From Trichaptum fuscoviolaceum (taxonomy: Eukaryota > Basidiomycota > Agaricomycetes > Hymenochaetales > Trichaptaceae): 64,000 bases of DNA. Where the stretch lies: contig CAJSYZ010000010.1 of the NCBI GenBank assembly GCA_910574455.1, positions 2,322,770-2,386,769 of the forward strand. Reading direction: 5' to 3'. The stretch's first letter is position 1; each line of letters starts with the position of its first letter. Below are positions 18,703 through 29,106 of the stretch, in pieces. Made by a program: the position numbers and the translations under genes. A model generated the notes under the pieces. The model worked only from the letters and a program-made list of their open reading frames with translations. It was not told the DNA's origin and did not search any database.

Positions 18703-19520
18703 TGTCGAGATCCCGGGCTCCTTTTCTCATTTCCCGCACTTTCCCGCCAAGGATCCCGACATGAGCAGACAATCCCGCGGGGAGAATCCCGCCATTGGAT
18801 TCCCGGCGCGAAACCTCATTCCCGAATCGCACGATCCCATGCTCACGTGACTTATCCCGCACCACCGTCCCGGCAACCATGCACGCATACACACACTCAT
18901 TTACGACGACCCGCCACGGCACACGTACATTCACTTATCAACATACGCTCATTAATCCGCTAGTACCTCAAGGTGACGACCTGCAACAGTCTGGCATACC
19001 TAGTCTGGCTAGTCGCGGCCCCGGACCGGACGCTGACGTCCACGGACAGGCCGTAGCCATCTGGAGAGACGGGATAGACATGCCTAGCAGTGTGGTCGTA
19101 GCATGTATCGTTTGTAGTAGATAGGTGCGCATTGCGCAAGGACACTTAGCGTAGATTAACTATACAGTCTTTACGAAGTAGATAAATAGCTGTAGGCATC
19201 GTAAGGAGCACCCCACTTTTGACCTCTTGTGGAGTGCTTCCTTAGGTGCGATCTCTCTCTTTTCTCCTGTGTAGTTAGTTGCGCAATACTTACTTGTGGA
19301 GTGCTTCCTTAGGGATCCGCTTACTTGACGTTCAAAGCAGTGAAGAGTCCTAGCTGGCCTTGAGAATCCCGCGACGCGCTTGGATAGAATCCCGCGCGTT
19401 TCCCGCCCGAATTCCCACGCTCGTTCCCAGTCGCGAATCCAGATTCCCGAGCGCGGGTTCTTGTCGCGAATTCCAGTTTCCCGAAACTGTTTCCCGCTAC
19501 AATTCCCGACGGTCGTAACA
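18703..19520 (+). repeat. element D 5' LTR
   Basis: 818 bp, TG..CA. Rich in ATCCCGC/ATTCCCG motifs at both ends. Two direct copies of TGTGGAGTGCTTCCTTAGG lie near 19227 and 19290. Confidence 0.95.
19182..19225 (+). promoter_or_regulatory. element D LTR promoter: TATA-like box and priming tract
   Basis: ATAAATA (19182-19188) is 33 nt upstream of ACTTTTGACCT (19215-19225), the exact complement of the PBS. The tract lies in the loop of an imperfect hairpin, GGAGCACCCCAC with GTGGAGTGCTTCC. Confidence 0.65.
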
Positions 19521-19522
19521 TT

Positions 19523-19533
19523 AGGTCAAAAGT
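19523..19533 (+). promoter_or_regulatory. element D self-priming PBS
   Basis: AGGTCAAAAGT begins 2 nt after the 5' LTR and is perfectly complementary to ACTTTTGACCT in the LTR. Element C has the compensated pair AGGACAAAAGT/ACTTTTGTCCT. Confidence 0.8.
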
Positions 19534-19609
19534 CCTGGCTCACCGCCGCTCGGACTCGACACCCTCACGCTCTTTACTTCTACCCCCGCACCCGTACCGC
19601 CGACCAGCG

Positions 19610-20818
19610 ATGTCGTCCCACCAGGAATGGGGAGGACTCGCAGATACCTTCGCTTTCCCGTCCCCGAGCTCCTCGATGGAGGAAGACAAACTCCAGCCCA
19701 TCCTTGATCGCCTCGACACCCTCGAAAAACGCTACTCCAAGCTAGTCAACGAACACAATCAGGTTCAGAACACAGTCGCCCAGCTCAAGCACGCCAACCG
19801 GGCGTTAGAAGCCCAAATCGCGAGCCAGCCCGCCTCCCCGTCTGGGGGAGGAGCAGGGCTCAAGATGAAGCTTCCCGACACCTTCGAAGGCGAACGAGCC
19901 AAGCTGGAGAACTGGATTCACCAGATTAAGCTCTACCTGTTCGGACAACATCCGGGACTAGACGAAACCCGCAAGGTCGCATTCGCTCTGATGCTACTGC
20001 GGGGGCCGGCGCAAGACTGGGCACGACCTATTCTAGATCGACTCCAGGACATCCCGACACCGCCAGAAGCCGCCAGCCTGGAGGCCCTGTTCACCGCCCT
20101 TCGCGCCTCTTACGGGGAAATCGATGCAGACAAAGCCGCAGCCGACAAGCTGATGCGCCTACGCCAGACAGGAACGGTCGCCGAGTTTGCGTCGCAATTC
20201 CGTGCCCTCCAAGCCCTCACTGGGTGGCCTAAGGACGCAACGACGGACGTCATCTACCTCGACATGTTCCGGAAGGGACTCAAAGACCAGGTTCGCCAGC
20301 ACATCGCCAGCACAGAGGCGAAGGATATGAAATTCGATGCCTACATCAATTGGGTTTCCGAGACGGACAAGAAGCTAAGGCTCGCACACGCTTATGGACC
20401 CGTATCAAAGCCAGCGGCTACGCCCCGAAGCAATCCCGGCACCACTAGTTCAGTTCCGCGTACGATCCCGACTGCGAGCGCAAGCTCGACGAAGGATCCC
20501 AACGCAATGGAGATTGACAGGGTGCGCCGGGAGCGCAGGAGTAAGGGACTATGCTACTACTGTGGAGAGAAAGACCATTTAGTGAGCGATTGCCCAACGC
20601 GACCGCCATCCCGAAACCTAAAGGCTACGAAATCCACGTCCCCGTCGAGCCCATCGCCCCCCGCGCTCCAGTCGTTCGAAGAAACGCTCAAACGTATGGC
20701 GGAACAGTACGTTCAGAATGTGCAGCAGTCCGTGCTACAGAACGCATTCGCCGCCATGACGCCCGCCGCCAAGAACGTTCACAATCCCAAAGTCCCGCCC
20801 CCAGCGGATTTTCAGTAG
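19610..20818 (+). CDS. element D Gag with zinc knuckle
   Basis: 402 residues, intact. A coiled-coil-like N-terminus (LDRLDTLEKRYSKLVNEHN) leads into a retrotransposon Gag core (KLPDTFEGERAKLENWIHQ through FRKGLKDQVRQH), then a basic linker and the knuckle CYYCGEKDHLVSDC (CX2CX4HX4C). The start ATG at 19610 fits element E, where the aligned ATG is also used. It ends at TAG just after a possible slippery heptamer. Confidence 0.92.
   Translation: MSSHQEWGGLADTFAFPSPSSSMEEDKLQPILDRLDTLEKRYSKLVNEHNQVQNTVAQLKHANRALEAQIASQPASPSGGGAGLKMKLPDTFEGERAKLENWIHQIKLYLFGQHPGLDETRKVAFALMLLRGPAQDWARPILDRLQDIPTPPEAASLEALFTALRASYGEIDADKAAADKLMRLRQTGTVAEFASQFRALQALTGWPKDATTDVIYLDMFRKGLKDQVRQHIASTEAKDMKFDAYINWVSETDKKLRLAHAYGPVSKPAATPRSNPGTTSSVPRTIPTASASSTKDPNAMEIDRVRRERRSKGLCYYCGEKDHLVSDCPTRPPSRNLKATKSTSPSSPSPPALQSFEETLKRMAEQYVQNVQQSVLQNAFAAMTPAAKNVHNPKVPPPADFQ
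20806..20812 (+). promoter_or_regulatory. element D candidate -1 frameshift site
   Basis: G_GAT_TTT in gag frame, one codon before the TAG. A -1 slip enters the protease frame (SVGSYCSV...). It resembles the MMTV pro-pol site G_GAU_UUA but is not a canonical X_XXY_YYZ heptamer. It is conserved in E at 26649-26655. Confidence 0.45.
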
Positions 20819-21549
20819 GGTCGTATTGCTCAGTCGCGCCCTATACGACCCAACCGCCCTTGTGGCCGAAGAACTCTCTTAATAATGGTCCCTTGTATTT
20901 AACCATCTCTACAATAGACCGTCGTCTTCGACGACATTTGAAGTTCCCGGTACAGGTTAGCGACGGAAAGACGGATGCCTTAGCCACAGTAATGTTAGAC
21001 AGCGGTGCGTCGGGAACTTTCATAAATTCCCGCTACGTTTCGCGACACGGACTCCAGACCCGGGACTTGGTAATCCCGATACTTTTGCGCAACGCGGACA
21101 ATTCCCCAAACGCGATTGGACGCATCACCAAGGAAGTAGTCCTCAACGTCGAGATGAAGGGACACTTAGAACAGTTGACCATGGCCGTCGCGGATATTGG
21201 CAACGACGATATTATCATGGGGATCGACTGGTTGCGGCACCATAACCCAACTATCGACTGGACCAACGATGTGGTCGACCTCAACCGCTGCCCGCCCCAG
21301 TGTGACAACCAGAAACGCCTGGTCCCGCTTCCCCGCCTTGCCATAGCAGAAGAAGTCGAGACCCCCTGGGGGCCCGATAGGACCCAGGCCGAATGGGAAG
21401 CCGTCCCACCGGATTTTGATACTCTGAAAAATATTGGGACCAGTACCACGACGCCGAGTCCTACTTCGTCACAACGGACGACCATTTCGCGTATAAGATT
21501 GCCGCCTCATACACCCACTCCCAGGCCATTGCTGAGAAGTCGGCAGTGA
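20812..21549 (+). pseudogene. element D pol, protease part
   Basis: Aspartic protease signature TVMLDSGASGTFIN followed by a flap-like region and DIIMGIDWLRHHNPTIDW. A one-base deletion near 21416, compared with E, shifts the reading frame, so the protease is cut off from RT. Confidence 0.85.
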
Positions 21550-21576
21550 AGGAAGGCAAGAAAACCTTCGAGGAAC

Positions 21577-22852
21577 TCTTCCCCCCGAATTCGGTGAGTT
21601 TGCCGACATTTTCTCGAAAGTTGAATCCGAAAGGCTTCCACTGCGCAAGCCGTATGACCACGCCATAGATTTAGAACCCGGGAAGGTTCCCCCGTACAGT
21701 AAAATCTATCCCTTGGCCCCAGCCGAACGCGATGCCCTTCACGAATTCGTTGACGAAAACCTGCGCAAGGGGTACATACGACCTTCGAAATCCCCTGCAG
21801 CGGCTCCCGTCTTCTTTATCAAGAAAAAGGATGGAACCCTGCGCATGGTAGTCGATTACCGACGACTGAACGACATCACGGTCAAGAATCGATACCCGCT
21901 TCCCCTCATGATGGAACTCGTAGACGCGCTGCAAAAGGCAAAGGTTTTCACGACTCTAGATTTACGATGGGGCTACCACAATGTGCGACTGAAGCAAGGC
22001 GACGAGTGGAAGGCCGCATTTCGGACGCAGGCAGGACATTTCGAACCAACGGTGATGACATTCGGGCTCACGAATGCCCCGGCAACCTTCCAGCACATGA
22101 TGAACGATATCTTCAAAGACCTCATTGGAGTATATGTGATCATCTATCTTGACGACTTGCTAATCTTTTCCGAAGATGAATCGCAGCACGAGGAACACGT
22201 ACGGGAAGTCCTTAAGCGGCTGCGCGAAAACGACTTGTTCTGTAAACCCGAAAAGTGCAAATTCAAACAGACTTCCGTCGAGTATCTCGGGATGATTATT
22301 TCACAGGGAAAGGTGGCGATGGATCCCGCCAAGGTACAGGCGGTCCTCGACTGGCCTACCCCGAAAAAGGTGAAAGACATTCAAGCCTTCCTCGGGTTCG
22401 CGAATTTCTATCGACGCTTCATTCGGGATTTCTCGCACATCGTCAAACCGCTCACGACGCTGCTGAAGAAGGACGTTCGCTGGGCCTGGACGGAAAACCA
22501 GCAGTTCGCTTTCGACTATCTCAAGCGCATGTTCACGACCGCCCCCGTCCTGATGATGCCAGACATGTCGCGACAATTCATTGTGGAATGCGACGCATCT
22601 GATTTCGCGACCGGCGCGGTCTTGTCCCAGGAAGGCGACGACGGGCTGATACATCCGGTCGCCTTTTTCTCGAAATCCCTCAACGATGCGGAACGCAATT
22701 ACGAGATTTATGACAAGGAGCTACTCGCGATTATTAGAGCTCTGGACGAGTGGCGACATTATCTCAAAGGTGCGAGCCATAAACTCGATATCGTGTCTGA
22801 CCACAAGAATCTGCTATATTTCTCTGAATCCCGAACGCTGACGCGACGCTAA
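21577..22852 (+). pseudogene. element D pol, RT and RNase H part
   Basis: Starts after a second one-base deletion near 21577. RT motifs include YIRPSKSPAAAPVFFIKKKD, LDLRWGYHNVRLKQGDEWK and the YLDD box in [12 protein letters not shown]. RNase H begins FIVECDASDFATGAVLSQ and continues to YEIYDKELLAIIRALDEWRH. It ends at a TAA (22850-22852) inside LTRR*ARWSLF, where a Gln codon is expected. The frame continues unchanged downstream. Confidence 0.88.
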
Positions 22853-24736
22853 GCCCGGTGGAGTCTGTTCCTCACTCGCTTCGACTTTACGATTCGCCAT
22901 CGCCCGGGGCGACTCGGGGGCAAACCCGACGCCATGTCACGACGCGTCGACCTTCAACCAGAAGGCGAGGACAACACGGGACGGACCCTCTTGACCCCCG
23001 AAATGTTTCGACTAAAGGCAATTCGTCGGGGAATGACACAGGTACACGGGGATCAGGCCCTCCTACGACGCATTCGTAAGTCAGATCAGTATGAAGACGA
23101 ACTGGTGGATGCAATCGAGTTGGTCAAGTCCAAGGCGCCCCGAGTCCTGACCAAGGAACTTGAGGACTGGAGCACCGAAGAAGGCCTCATCCTGTACCAG
23201 GGTAAGGTTTACGTCCCGAAAGACGAGACCATTTGCCGGGATGTGGTGAAGACCTACCACGATAGTCTCCCCGCCGGACATCCTGGACGTTGGAAAACGT
23301 TTGAGATGGTAAGCCGCAACTACTGGTGGCCCGGGATGTCTAACTTTGTAGAACGATACGTTTCGGGATGCGATACCTGCGCACGCACGAAGAACCGATC
23401 GCAACGCCCGGTAGGACTCCTGCAGCCTAACGAAATCCCGCAGGGTCCCTGGCAGGCGATTTCTTGCGACTTCATCACCCAGCTCCCCCGATCTGAGGAT
23501 TACGACGCAATTTTCGTAGTGGTCGATCGTCTCACCAAGCAAGCGCATTTTATCCCGACCACGTCTGACATCGATGCACCAGAAACTGCGGAACTATTCC
23601 TGCAACACGTCTGGAAGCTGCACGGAACCCCCCGCCAAATCATATCCGACCGCGGACCACAGTTTGTCGCGCAGTTCATGAAGGCTCTCTTTTCCCGACT
23701 CGGTATCAAAGGTACCACGTCGACTGCGTATCACCCGCAGACGGACGGGCAAACCGAAAGGGTAAACCAAGAGCTGGAACAGTATTTACGGGCTTTCATA
23801 GATACACGACAAGAAAACTGGGCTGGATTACTCCCAATGGCAGAGTTCGCGCACAACACGAAAGCGCACGCGGCAACACGACAATCCCCGTTCGCGCTCG
23901 TCTACGGCTACAATCCCGAATTCACGATTGCCACGAGCGACGGCCTGTCGACGGTCCCCGCCGCGGACGCACGGCTACAGGAGCTTCAGCAGGCACAGGA
24001 AGAGGCACGAGCGGCCTTGGAGGTTGCGGCAGAGCGCATGAAGCAGCACTACGATCAGGCCAGAAACGAGGCCCCGCAGTACGCAGTCGGGGATAAAGGA
24101 TGGCTCGAGGCAACGAACGTTTGGCGACCGGGAGCACGCAAACTGTTACCGAAACGACTAGGGCCGTATAAGGTGAAGGCAAAGCTAAGTGACCTCACCT
24201 ACGAACTCGAACTCCCCGCGTCGCTGAAGATTCATCCCGTATTCCACGTATCGCTGCTCTCGCCATACCACGAAGACGACATTCCCGGTCGAACGCAACC
24301 CCCGCCGCCCCCAGTCAAAGTAGAAGGAGATCTGGAGTACGAGGTGGAAGAGGTACTGGATGCTAGACGGTTTAGACGGAGGTTTGAATATTTGGTACGA
24401 TGGAAGGGGTATTCGAGCGCGGAAGATACATGGATTCCCGCAAAGGATATGGGTAATGCAAAGGCTAAAATTCGCAGTTTCTATCGAAAACACCCGGACG
24501 CCCCTCGAGAAGTCAACGCTATCGAGCTCTGTGACCTGAGCAAGATTCAAGCTTGGCGCCCCGGAGTTGCGCCTTTGGAGGGGGGTAATGTCAAGATCCC
24601 GGGCTCCTTTTCTCATTTCCCGCACTTTCCCGCCAAGGATCCCGACATGAGCAGACAATCCCGCGGGGAGAATCCCGCCATTGGATTCCCGGCGCGAAAC
24701 CTCATTCCCGAATCGCACGATCCCATGCTCACGTGA
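22853..24736 (+). CDS. element D pol, integrase and chromodomain part
   Basis: Same frame as RT after the TAA. The integrase zinc domain is seen in HPGRWKTFEMVSRNYWWPGM with CDTCARTK. The core has CDFITQLP, SDRGPQF and E in the TDGQTERVNQELEQYLRAF region (D,D,35,E type). The chromodomain contains FEYLVRWKGYSSAEDTWIPA. The frame stays open through the PPT and about 148 bp into the 3' LTR, so the last residues of Pol are LTR-encoded. The first in-frame ATG is 22934. Confidence 0.88.
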   Translation, partial: ARWSLFLTRFDFTIRHRPGRLGGKPDAMSRRVDLQPEGEDNTGRTLLTPEMFRLKAIRRGMTQVHGDQALLRRIRKSDQYEDELVDAIELVKSKAPRVLTKELEDWSTEEGLILYQGKVYVPKDETICRDVVKTYHDSLPAGHPGRWKTFEMVSRNYWWPGMSNFVERYVSGCDTCARTKNRSQRPVGLLQPNEIPQGPWQAISCDFITQLPRSEDYDAIFVVVDRLTKQAHFIPTTSDIDAPETAELFLQHVWKLHGTPRQIISDRGPQFVAQFMKALFSRLGIKGTTSTAYHPQTDGQTERVNQELEQYLRAFIDTRQENWAGLLPMAEFAHNTKAHAATRQSPFALVYGYNPEFTIATSDGLSTVPAADARLQELQQAQEEARAALEVAAERMKQHYDQARNEAPQYAVGDKGWLEATNVWRPGARKLLPKRLGPYKVKAKLSDLTYELELPASLKIHPVFHVSLLSPYHEDDIPGRTQPPPPPVKVEGDLEYEVEEVLDARRFRRRFEYLVRWKGYSSAEDTWIPAKDMGNAKAKIRSFYRKHPDAPREVNAIELCDLSKIQAWRPGVAPLEGGNVKIPGSFSHFPHFPAKDPDMSRQSRGENPAIGFPARNLIPESHDPMLT

Positions 24737-25406
24737 CTTATCCCGCACCACCGTCCCGGCAACCATGCACGCATACACACACTCATTTACGACGACCCGC
24801 CACGGCACACGTACATTCACTTATCAACATACGCTCATTAATCCGCTAGTACCTCAAGGTGACGACCTGCAACAGTCTGGCATACCTAGTCTGGCTAGTC
24901 GCGGCCCCGGACCGGACTCTGACGTCCACGGACAGGCCGTAGCCATCTGGAGAGACGGGATAGACATGCCTAGCAGTGCGGTCGTAGCATGTATCGTTTG
25001 TAGTAGATAGGTGCGCATTGCGCAAGGACACTTAGCGTAGATTAACTATACAGTCTTTACGAAGTAGATAAATAGCTGTAGGCATCGTAAGGAGCACCCC
25101 ACTTTTGACCTCTTGTGGAGTGCTTCCTTAGGTGCGATCTCTCTCTTTTCTCCTGTGTAGTTAGTTGCGCAATACTTACTTGTGGAGTGCTTCCTTAGGG
25201 ATCCGCTTACTTGACGTTCAAAGCAGTGAAGAGTCCTAGCTGGCCTTGAGAATCCCGCGACGCGCTTGGATAGAATCCCGCGCGTTTCCCGCCCGAATTC
25301 CCACGCTCGTTCCCAGTCGCAAATCCAGATTCCCGAGCGCGGGTTCTTGTCGCGAATTCCATTTTCCCGAAACTGTTTCCCGCTACAATTCCCGACGGTC
25401 GTAACA
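24589..25406 (+). repeat. element D 3' LTR
   Basis: 818 bp, near identical to 18703-19520. Confidence 0.95.
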
Positions 25407-25411
25407 CCGTC

Positions 25412-26040
25412 GGTTCGAAATGTCCTGCCTGAGTCCGAAATGCGGCCTTCCACTCGTCGCCTTGCTTCAGCCGCACGTTGTGGTAGCCCCATTGCAAATC
25501 TAACATTGTGAAAACCTTCGCCTTTTGCAGTGCGTCTTCCAGCTCCATTGTGAGGGGAAGCGGGTATCGGTTCTTGACTGTGATATTGTTCAGTCGGCGA
25601 TAGTCGACTACCATGCGCAAGGTCCCGTCCTTTTTCTTGATAAAGAAGACGGGGGCAGCGGCGGGGGATTTCGACGGTCGTATGTACCCTTTGCGCAGAT
25701 TTTCGTCCACGAATTCGCGAAGGGCGTCGCGCTCAGCCGGGGCCAACGGGTAGATTTTGCTGTACGGGGGAACCTTCCCGGGTTCTAAGTCTATGGCATG
25801 ATCATACGGCTTGCGCAGTGGAAGCCTTTCGGATTCAACTTTCGAAAAAATGTCGGCAAACTCACGGAATTCGGGGGGAACGAGTTCCTCGAAGGTTTTC
25901 TTGCCTTCCTTCACTGCCGACTTCTCAGCAATGGCCTGGGAGTGGGTGTATGAGGCGGCAATCTTATACGCGAAATGGTCGTCCGTTGTGACGAAGTAGG
26001 ACTCGGCGTCGTGGTACTGGTCCCAATATTTTTCAGAGTA
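25412..26040 (-). pseudogene. element E RT fragment (proximal part)
   Basis: Encodes KTFEELVPPEFREFADIFSK, KPYDHAIDLEPGKVPPYSK and RT motifs up to TQAGHFEPTV, where D is inserted. Upstream it is separated from the protease by an in-frame TGA (GF*YSEKYW) at 26041-26043. Confidence 0.85.
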
Positions 26041-26655
26041 TCAAAATCCCGGTGGGACGGCTTCCCATTCGGCCTGGGTCCTATCGGGCCCCCAGGGGGT
26101 CTCGACTTCTTCTGCTATGGCGAGGCGGGGAAGCGGGACCAGGCGTTTCTGGTTGTCACACTGGGGCGGGCAGCGGTTGAGGTCGACCACATCGTTGGTC
26201 CAGTCGATAGTTGGGTTATGGTGCCGCAACCAGTCGATCCCCATGATAATATCGTCGTTGCCAATATCCGCGACGGCCATGGTCAACTGTTCTAAGTGTC
26301 CCTTCATCTCGACGTTGAGGACTACTTCCTTGGTGATGCGTCCAATCGCGTTTGGGGAATTGTCCGCGTTGCGCAAAAGTATCGGGATTACCAAGTCCCG
26401 GGTCTGGAGTCCGTGTCGCGAAACGTAGCGGGAATTTATGAAAGTTCCCGACGCACCGCTGTCTAACATTACTGTGGCTAAGGCATCCGTCTTTCCGTCG
26501 CTAACCTGTACCGGGAACTTCAAATGTCGTCGAAGACAACGGTCTATTGTAGAGATGGTTAAATACAAGGGACCATTATTAAGAGAGTTCTTCGGCCACA
26601 AGGGCGGTTGGGTCGTATAGGGCGCGACTGAGCAATACGACCCTACTGAAAATCC
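26041..26655 (-). pseudogene. element E pol, protease part
   Basis: Same protease as D (MLDSGASGTFIN, DIIMGIDWLRHHN) in the frame -1 to gag. It ends at a TGA that separates it from RT. It lacks the two deletions seen in D. Confidence 0.85.
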
Positions 26656-27851
26656 GCTGGGGGCGGGACTTTGGGATTGTGAACGTTCTTGGCGGCGGGC
26701 GTCATGGCGGCGAATGCGTTCTGTAGCACGGACTGCTGCACATTCTGAACGTACTGTTCCGCCATACGTTTGAGCGTGTCTTCGAACGACTGGAGCGCGG
26801 GGGGCGAGGGGTTCAACGGGGACGTGGATTTTGTCGCCTTTAGGTTTCGGGATGGCGGTCGCGTTGGGCAATCGCTCACCAAATGGTCTTTCTCTCCGCA
26901 GTAGTAGCATAGTCCCTTACTCCTGCGCTCCCGGCGCACCCTGTCAATCTCCATTGCGTTGGGATCCTTTGTCGAGCTTGCGCTCGCAGTCGGGATCGTA
27001 CGCGGAACTGAACTAGTGGTGCCGGGATTGCTTCGGGGCGTAGCCGCTGGCTTTGATACGGGTCCATAAGCGTGTGCGAGCCTTAGCTTCTCGTCTGTCT
27101 CGGAAACCCAATTGACATAGGCATTGAATTTCATATCCTTCGCCTCTGTGCTGGTGATGTGCTGGCGAACCTGGTCTTTGAGTCCCTTTCGGAACATGTC
27201 AAGGTAGATGACATCCGTCGTGGCGTCCTTGGGCCACCCGGTGAGGGCTTGGAGGGCACGGAATTGTGACGCAAATTCTGCGACCGTTCCCGTCTGGCGT
27301 AGGCGCATCAGCTTGTCGGCTGCGGCTTTGTCTGCATCGATTTCCCCGTAAGAGGCGCGAAGGGCGGTGAACAGGGCCTCCAGGCTGGCGGCTTCTGGCG
27401 GTGTCGGGATGTCCTGGAGTCGATCTAGAATAGGTCGTGCCCAGTCTTGCGCCGGCCCCCGCAGTAGCATCAGAGCGAATGCGACCTTGCGGGTTTCGTC
27501 TAGTCCCGGATGTTGTCCGAACAGGTAGAGCTTAATCTGGTGAATCCAGTTCTCCAGCTTGGCTCGTTCGCCTTCGAAGGTGTCGGGAAGCTTCATCTTG
27601 AGCCCTGCTCCACCCCCAGACGGGGAGGCGGGCTGGCTTGCGATTTGGGCTTCTAACGCCCGGTTGGCGTGCTTGAGCTGGGCGACTGTGTTCTGGACCT
27701 GATTGTGTTCGTTGACTAGCTTGGAGTAGTGTTTTTCGAGGGTGTCGAGGCGATCAAGGATGGGCTGGAGTTTGTCGTCCCCCATCGTGGAGTTCGGGGA
27801 CGGGAACGTGAACGTGTCTGCGAGTCCTCCCCACTCAGATTGGGCGGACAT
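26643..27851 (-). CDS. element E Gag
   Basis: 402 residues, intact and close to D Gag. The knuckle is CYYCGEKDHLVSDC. The N-terminus is MSAQSEWGGLADTF versus MSSHQEWGGLADTF in D. Candidate slippery heptamer at 26649-26655. Confidence 0.92.
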   Translation of the reverse strand: MSAQSEWGGLADTFTFPSPNSTMGDDKLQPILDRLDTLEKHYSKLVNEHNQVQNTVAQLKHANRALEAQIASQPASPSGGGAGLKMKLPDTFEGERAKLENWIHQIKLYLFGQHPGLDETRKVAFALMLLRGPAQDWARPILDRLQDIPTPPEAASLEALFTALRASYGEIDADKAAADKLMRLRQTGTVAEFASQFRALQALTGWPKDATTDVIYLDMFRKGLKDQVRQHITSTEAKDMKFNAYVNWVSETDEKLRLAHAYGPVSKPAATPRSNPGTTSSVPRTIPTASASSTKDPNAMEIDRVRRERRSKGLCYYCGEKDHLVSDCPTRPPSRNLKATKSTSPLNPSPPALQSFEDTLKRMAEQYVQNVQQSVLQNAFAAMTPAAKNVHNPKVPPPADFQ

Positions 27852-27940
27852 CGCGGGTCGACGATACGGGTGCGGGGGTAGAAGTAAAGAGCGTGGGGGT
27901 GTCGAGTCCGAGCGGCGGTGAGCCAGGACTTTTGACCTAA

Positions 27941-28780
27941 TGTTACGACCGTCGGGAATTGTAGCGGGAAACAGTGAAACAGTTTCGGGAAACTGGGATT
28001 CGCGACAAGAACCCGCGTTCGGGAATCTGGATTCGCGACTGGGAACGAGCGTGGGAATTCAGGCGGGGGAAAACGCGCGGGATTCTATCCAGGCGCGTCG
28101 CGGGATTCTCAAGGCCAGCTAGGACTCTTCACTGCTTTGAACATCAAGTAAGCGGATCCCTAAGGAAGCACTCCACAAGTAAGTATTGCGCGACTAACTA
28201 CACAGGAGAAAGGAGAGAGATCGCACCTAAGGAAGCACTCCACAAGAGGTCAAAAGTGGGGTGCTCCTTACGATGCCTACAGCTATTTATCTACTTCGTA
28301 AAGACTGTATAGTTAATCTACGCTAAGTGTCCTTGCGCAATGCGCACCTATCTACTACAAAAGATACATGCTACGACCGCACTGCTAGGCATGTCCTTCC
28401 CGTCTCTCCAGACGGCTACGGCATGTCTGTGGACGTCAGCGTCCGGTCCGTGGCCGTGACTAGCCAGACTAGGTATGCCAGGCGGTTGCAGGTCGTCACC
28501 TTGAGGTACTAGCGGATTAATGAGCGTATGTTGGTAAGTGAATGTACGTGTGCCTTGGCGGGTCGTCGTAAATGAATGTGTGTATGCGTGCATGGTGGTC
28601 GGGATGGTGTGCGGGATAGGTCACGTGAGCGGGGGATCTTGCGGGGGATCGTGCGAGTCGGGAAAAGGGTTTCGCGTCGGGAATCTAATGGCGGGATTCT
28701 CCCCGCGGGATTGCCTGCTCATGTCGGGATCCTTGGCGGGAACGTGCGGGAAATAGGAAAAGGAGCCCGGGATCTCGACA
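27941..28780 (-). repeat. element E 5' LTR
   Basis: 840 bp. It aligns with the D LTRs with small indels, including a local duplication near 27970. The self-priming PBS lies next to it on the left, reading AGGTCAAAAGT on the minus strand. Confidence 0.9.
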
Positions 28781-28910
28781 GGTGGCGGGCACCTCCCGCC
28801 CAGTTTCGTAGTTTACCTCGATGACGGGCGCCTCCGTCGTAGATAGGTCATGTACTTAGCTATGCTGCAGGAATAATAAAGCCAAAAAAAAAAAAAAAAA
28901 AAAAAAAAAA
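28781..28910 (+). other. retroposed 3' end: AATAAA and A27 tract
   Basis: AATAAA at 28875-28880 is followed after three bases by an uninterrupted run of 27 A (28884-28910). This is the mark of a reverse-transcribed polyadenylated RNA (LINE, SINE or processed pseudogene). The body upstream is cut at 28781 by the E LTR, so the source is not recognised. Confidence 0.55.
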
Positions 28911-28992
28911 GCAGAGGACTTGAGCAACTGCTGAAATCTCAGCGCGGGGGTAGGTGTCCGACATCTCACCTGTGATTCCCACCCTGTCAGTA

Positions 28993-29037
28993 CCTAGTTA
29001 GCCAGTAGCCATGACTCATGGCTACTGGCTAGTTAGG
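28993..29037. repeat. 45-bp near-perfect palindrome centred on TGACTCA
   Basis: The left arm CCTAGTTAGCCAGTAGCCA and right arm TGGCTACTGGCTAGTTAGG are inverted with two mismatches. The centre TGACTCA (29012-29018) matches the Gcn4/AP-1 core. Function unknown; it may be the end of an older repeat. Confidence 0.5.
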
Positions 29038-29106
29038 TTCTGATGCGTCTAATTTACTATACTAATGCCGTCCCGTCAGTTTTGAGGGACTTTGACACTC
29101 ACAGAG

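Larger units (their letters stand above)
18703..25406 (+). mobile_element. Ty3/gypsy element D (chromodomain type)
   Basis: Two 818-bp LTRs (18703-19520 and 24589-25406) with TSD CCGTC. Self-priming PBS at 19523-19533. Gag, then protease-RT-RNaseH-integrase-chromodomain, then PPT GGAGGGGGGTAA before the 3' LTR. The LTRs differ at only a few positions (for example TGTCGAG versus TGTCAAG). Pol carries two one-base deletions and one nonsense codon. It is inserted in the RT of E. Confidence 0.95.
18428..28780 (-). mobile_element. Ty3/gypsy element E, truncated and split by D
   Basis: Reverse-strand element of the same family as D. Its 5' LTR is 27941-28780, then gag, protease and the first part of RT down to 25407. 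D follows as an insertion with CCGTC duplicated at 18698-18702 and 25407-25411. RT resumes at 18702 and stops at 18428, where H copy 1 is joined. RNase H, integrase and the 3' LTR are missing from the window, presumably beyond the left edge. Confidence 0.9.
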
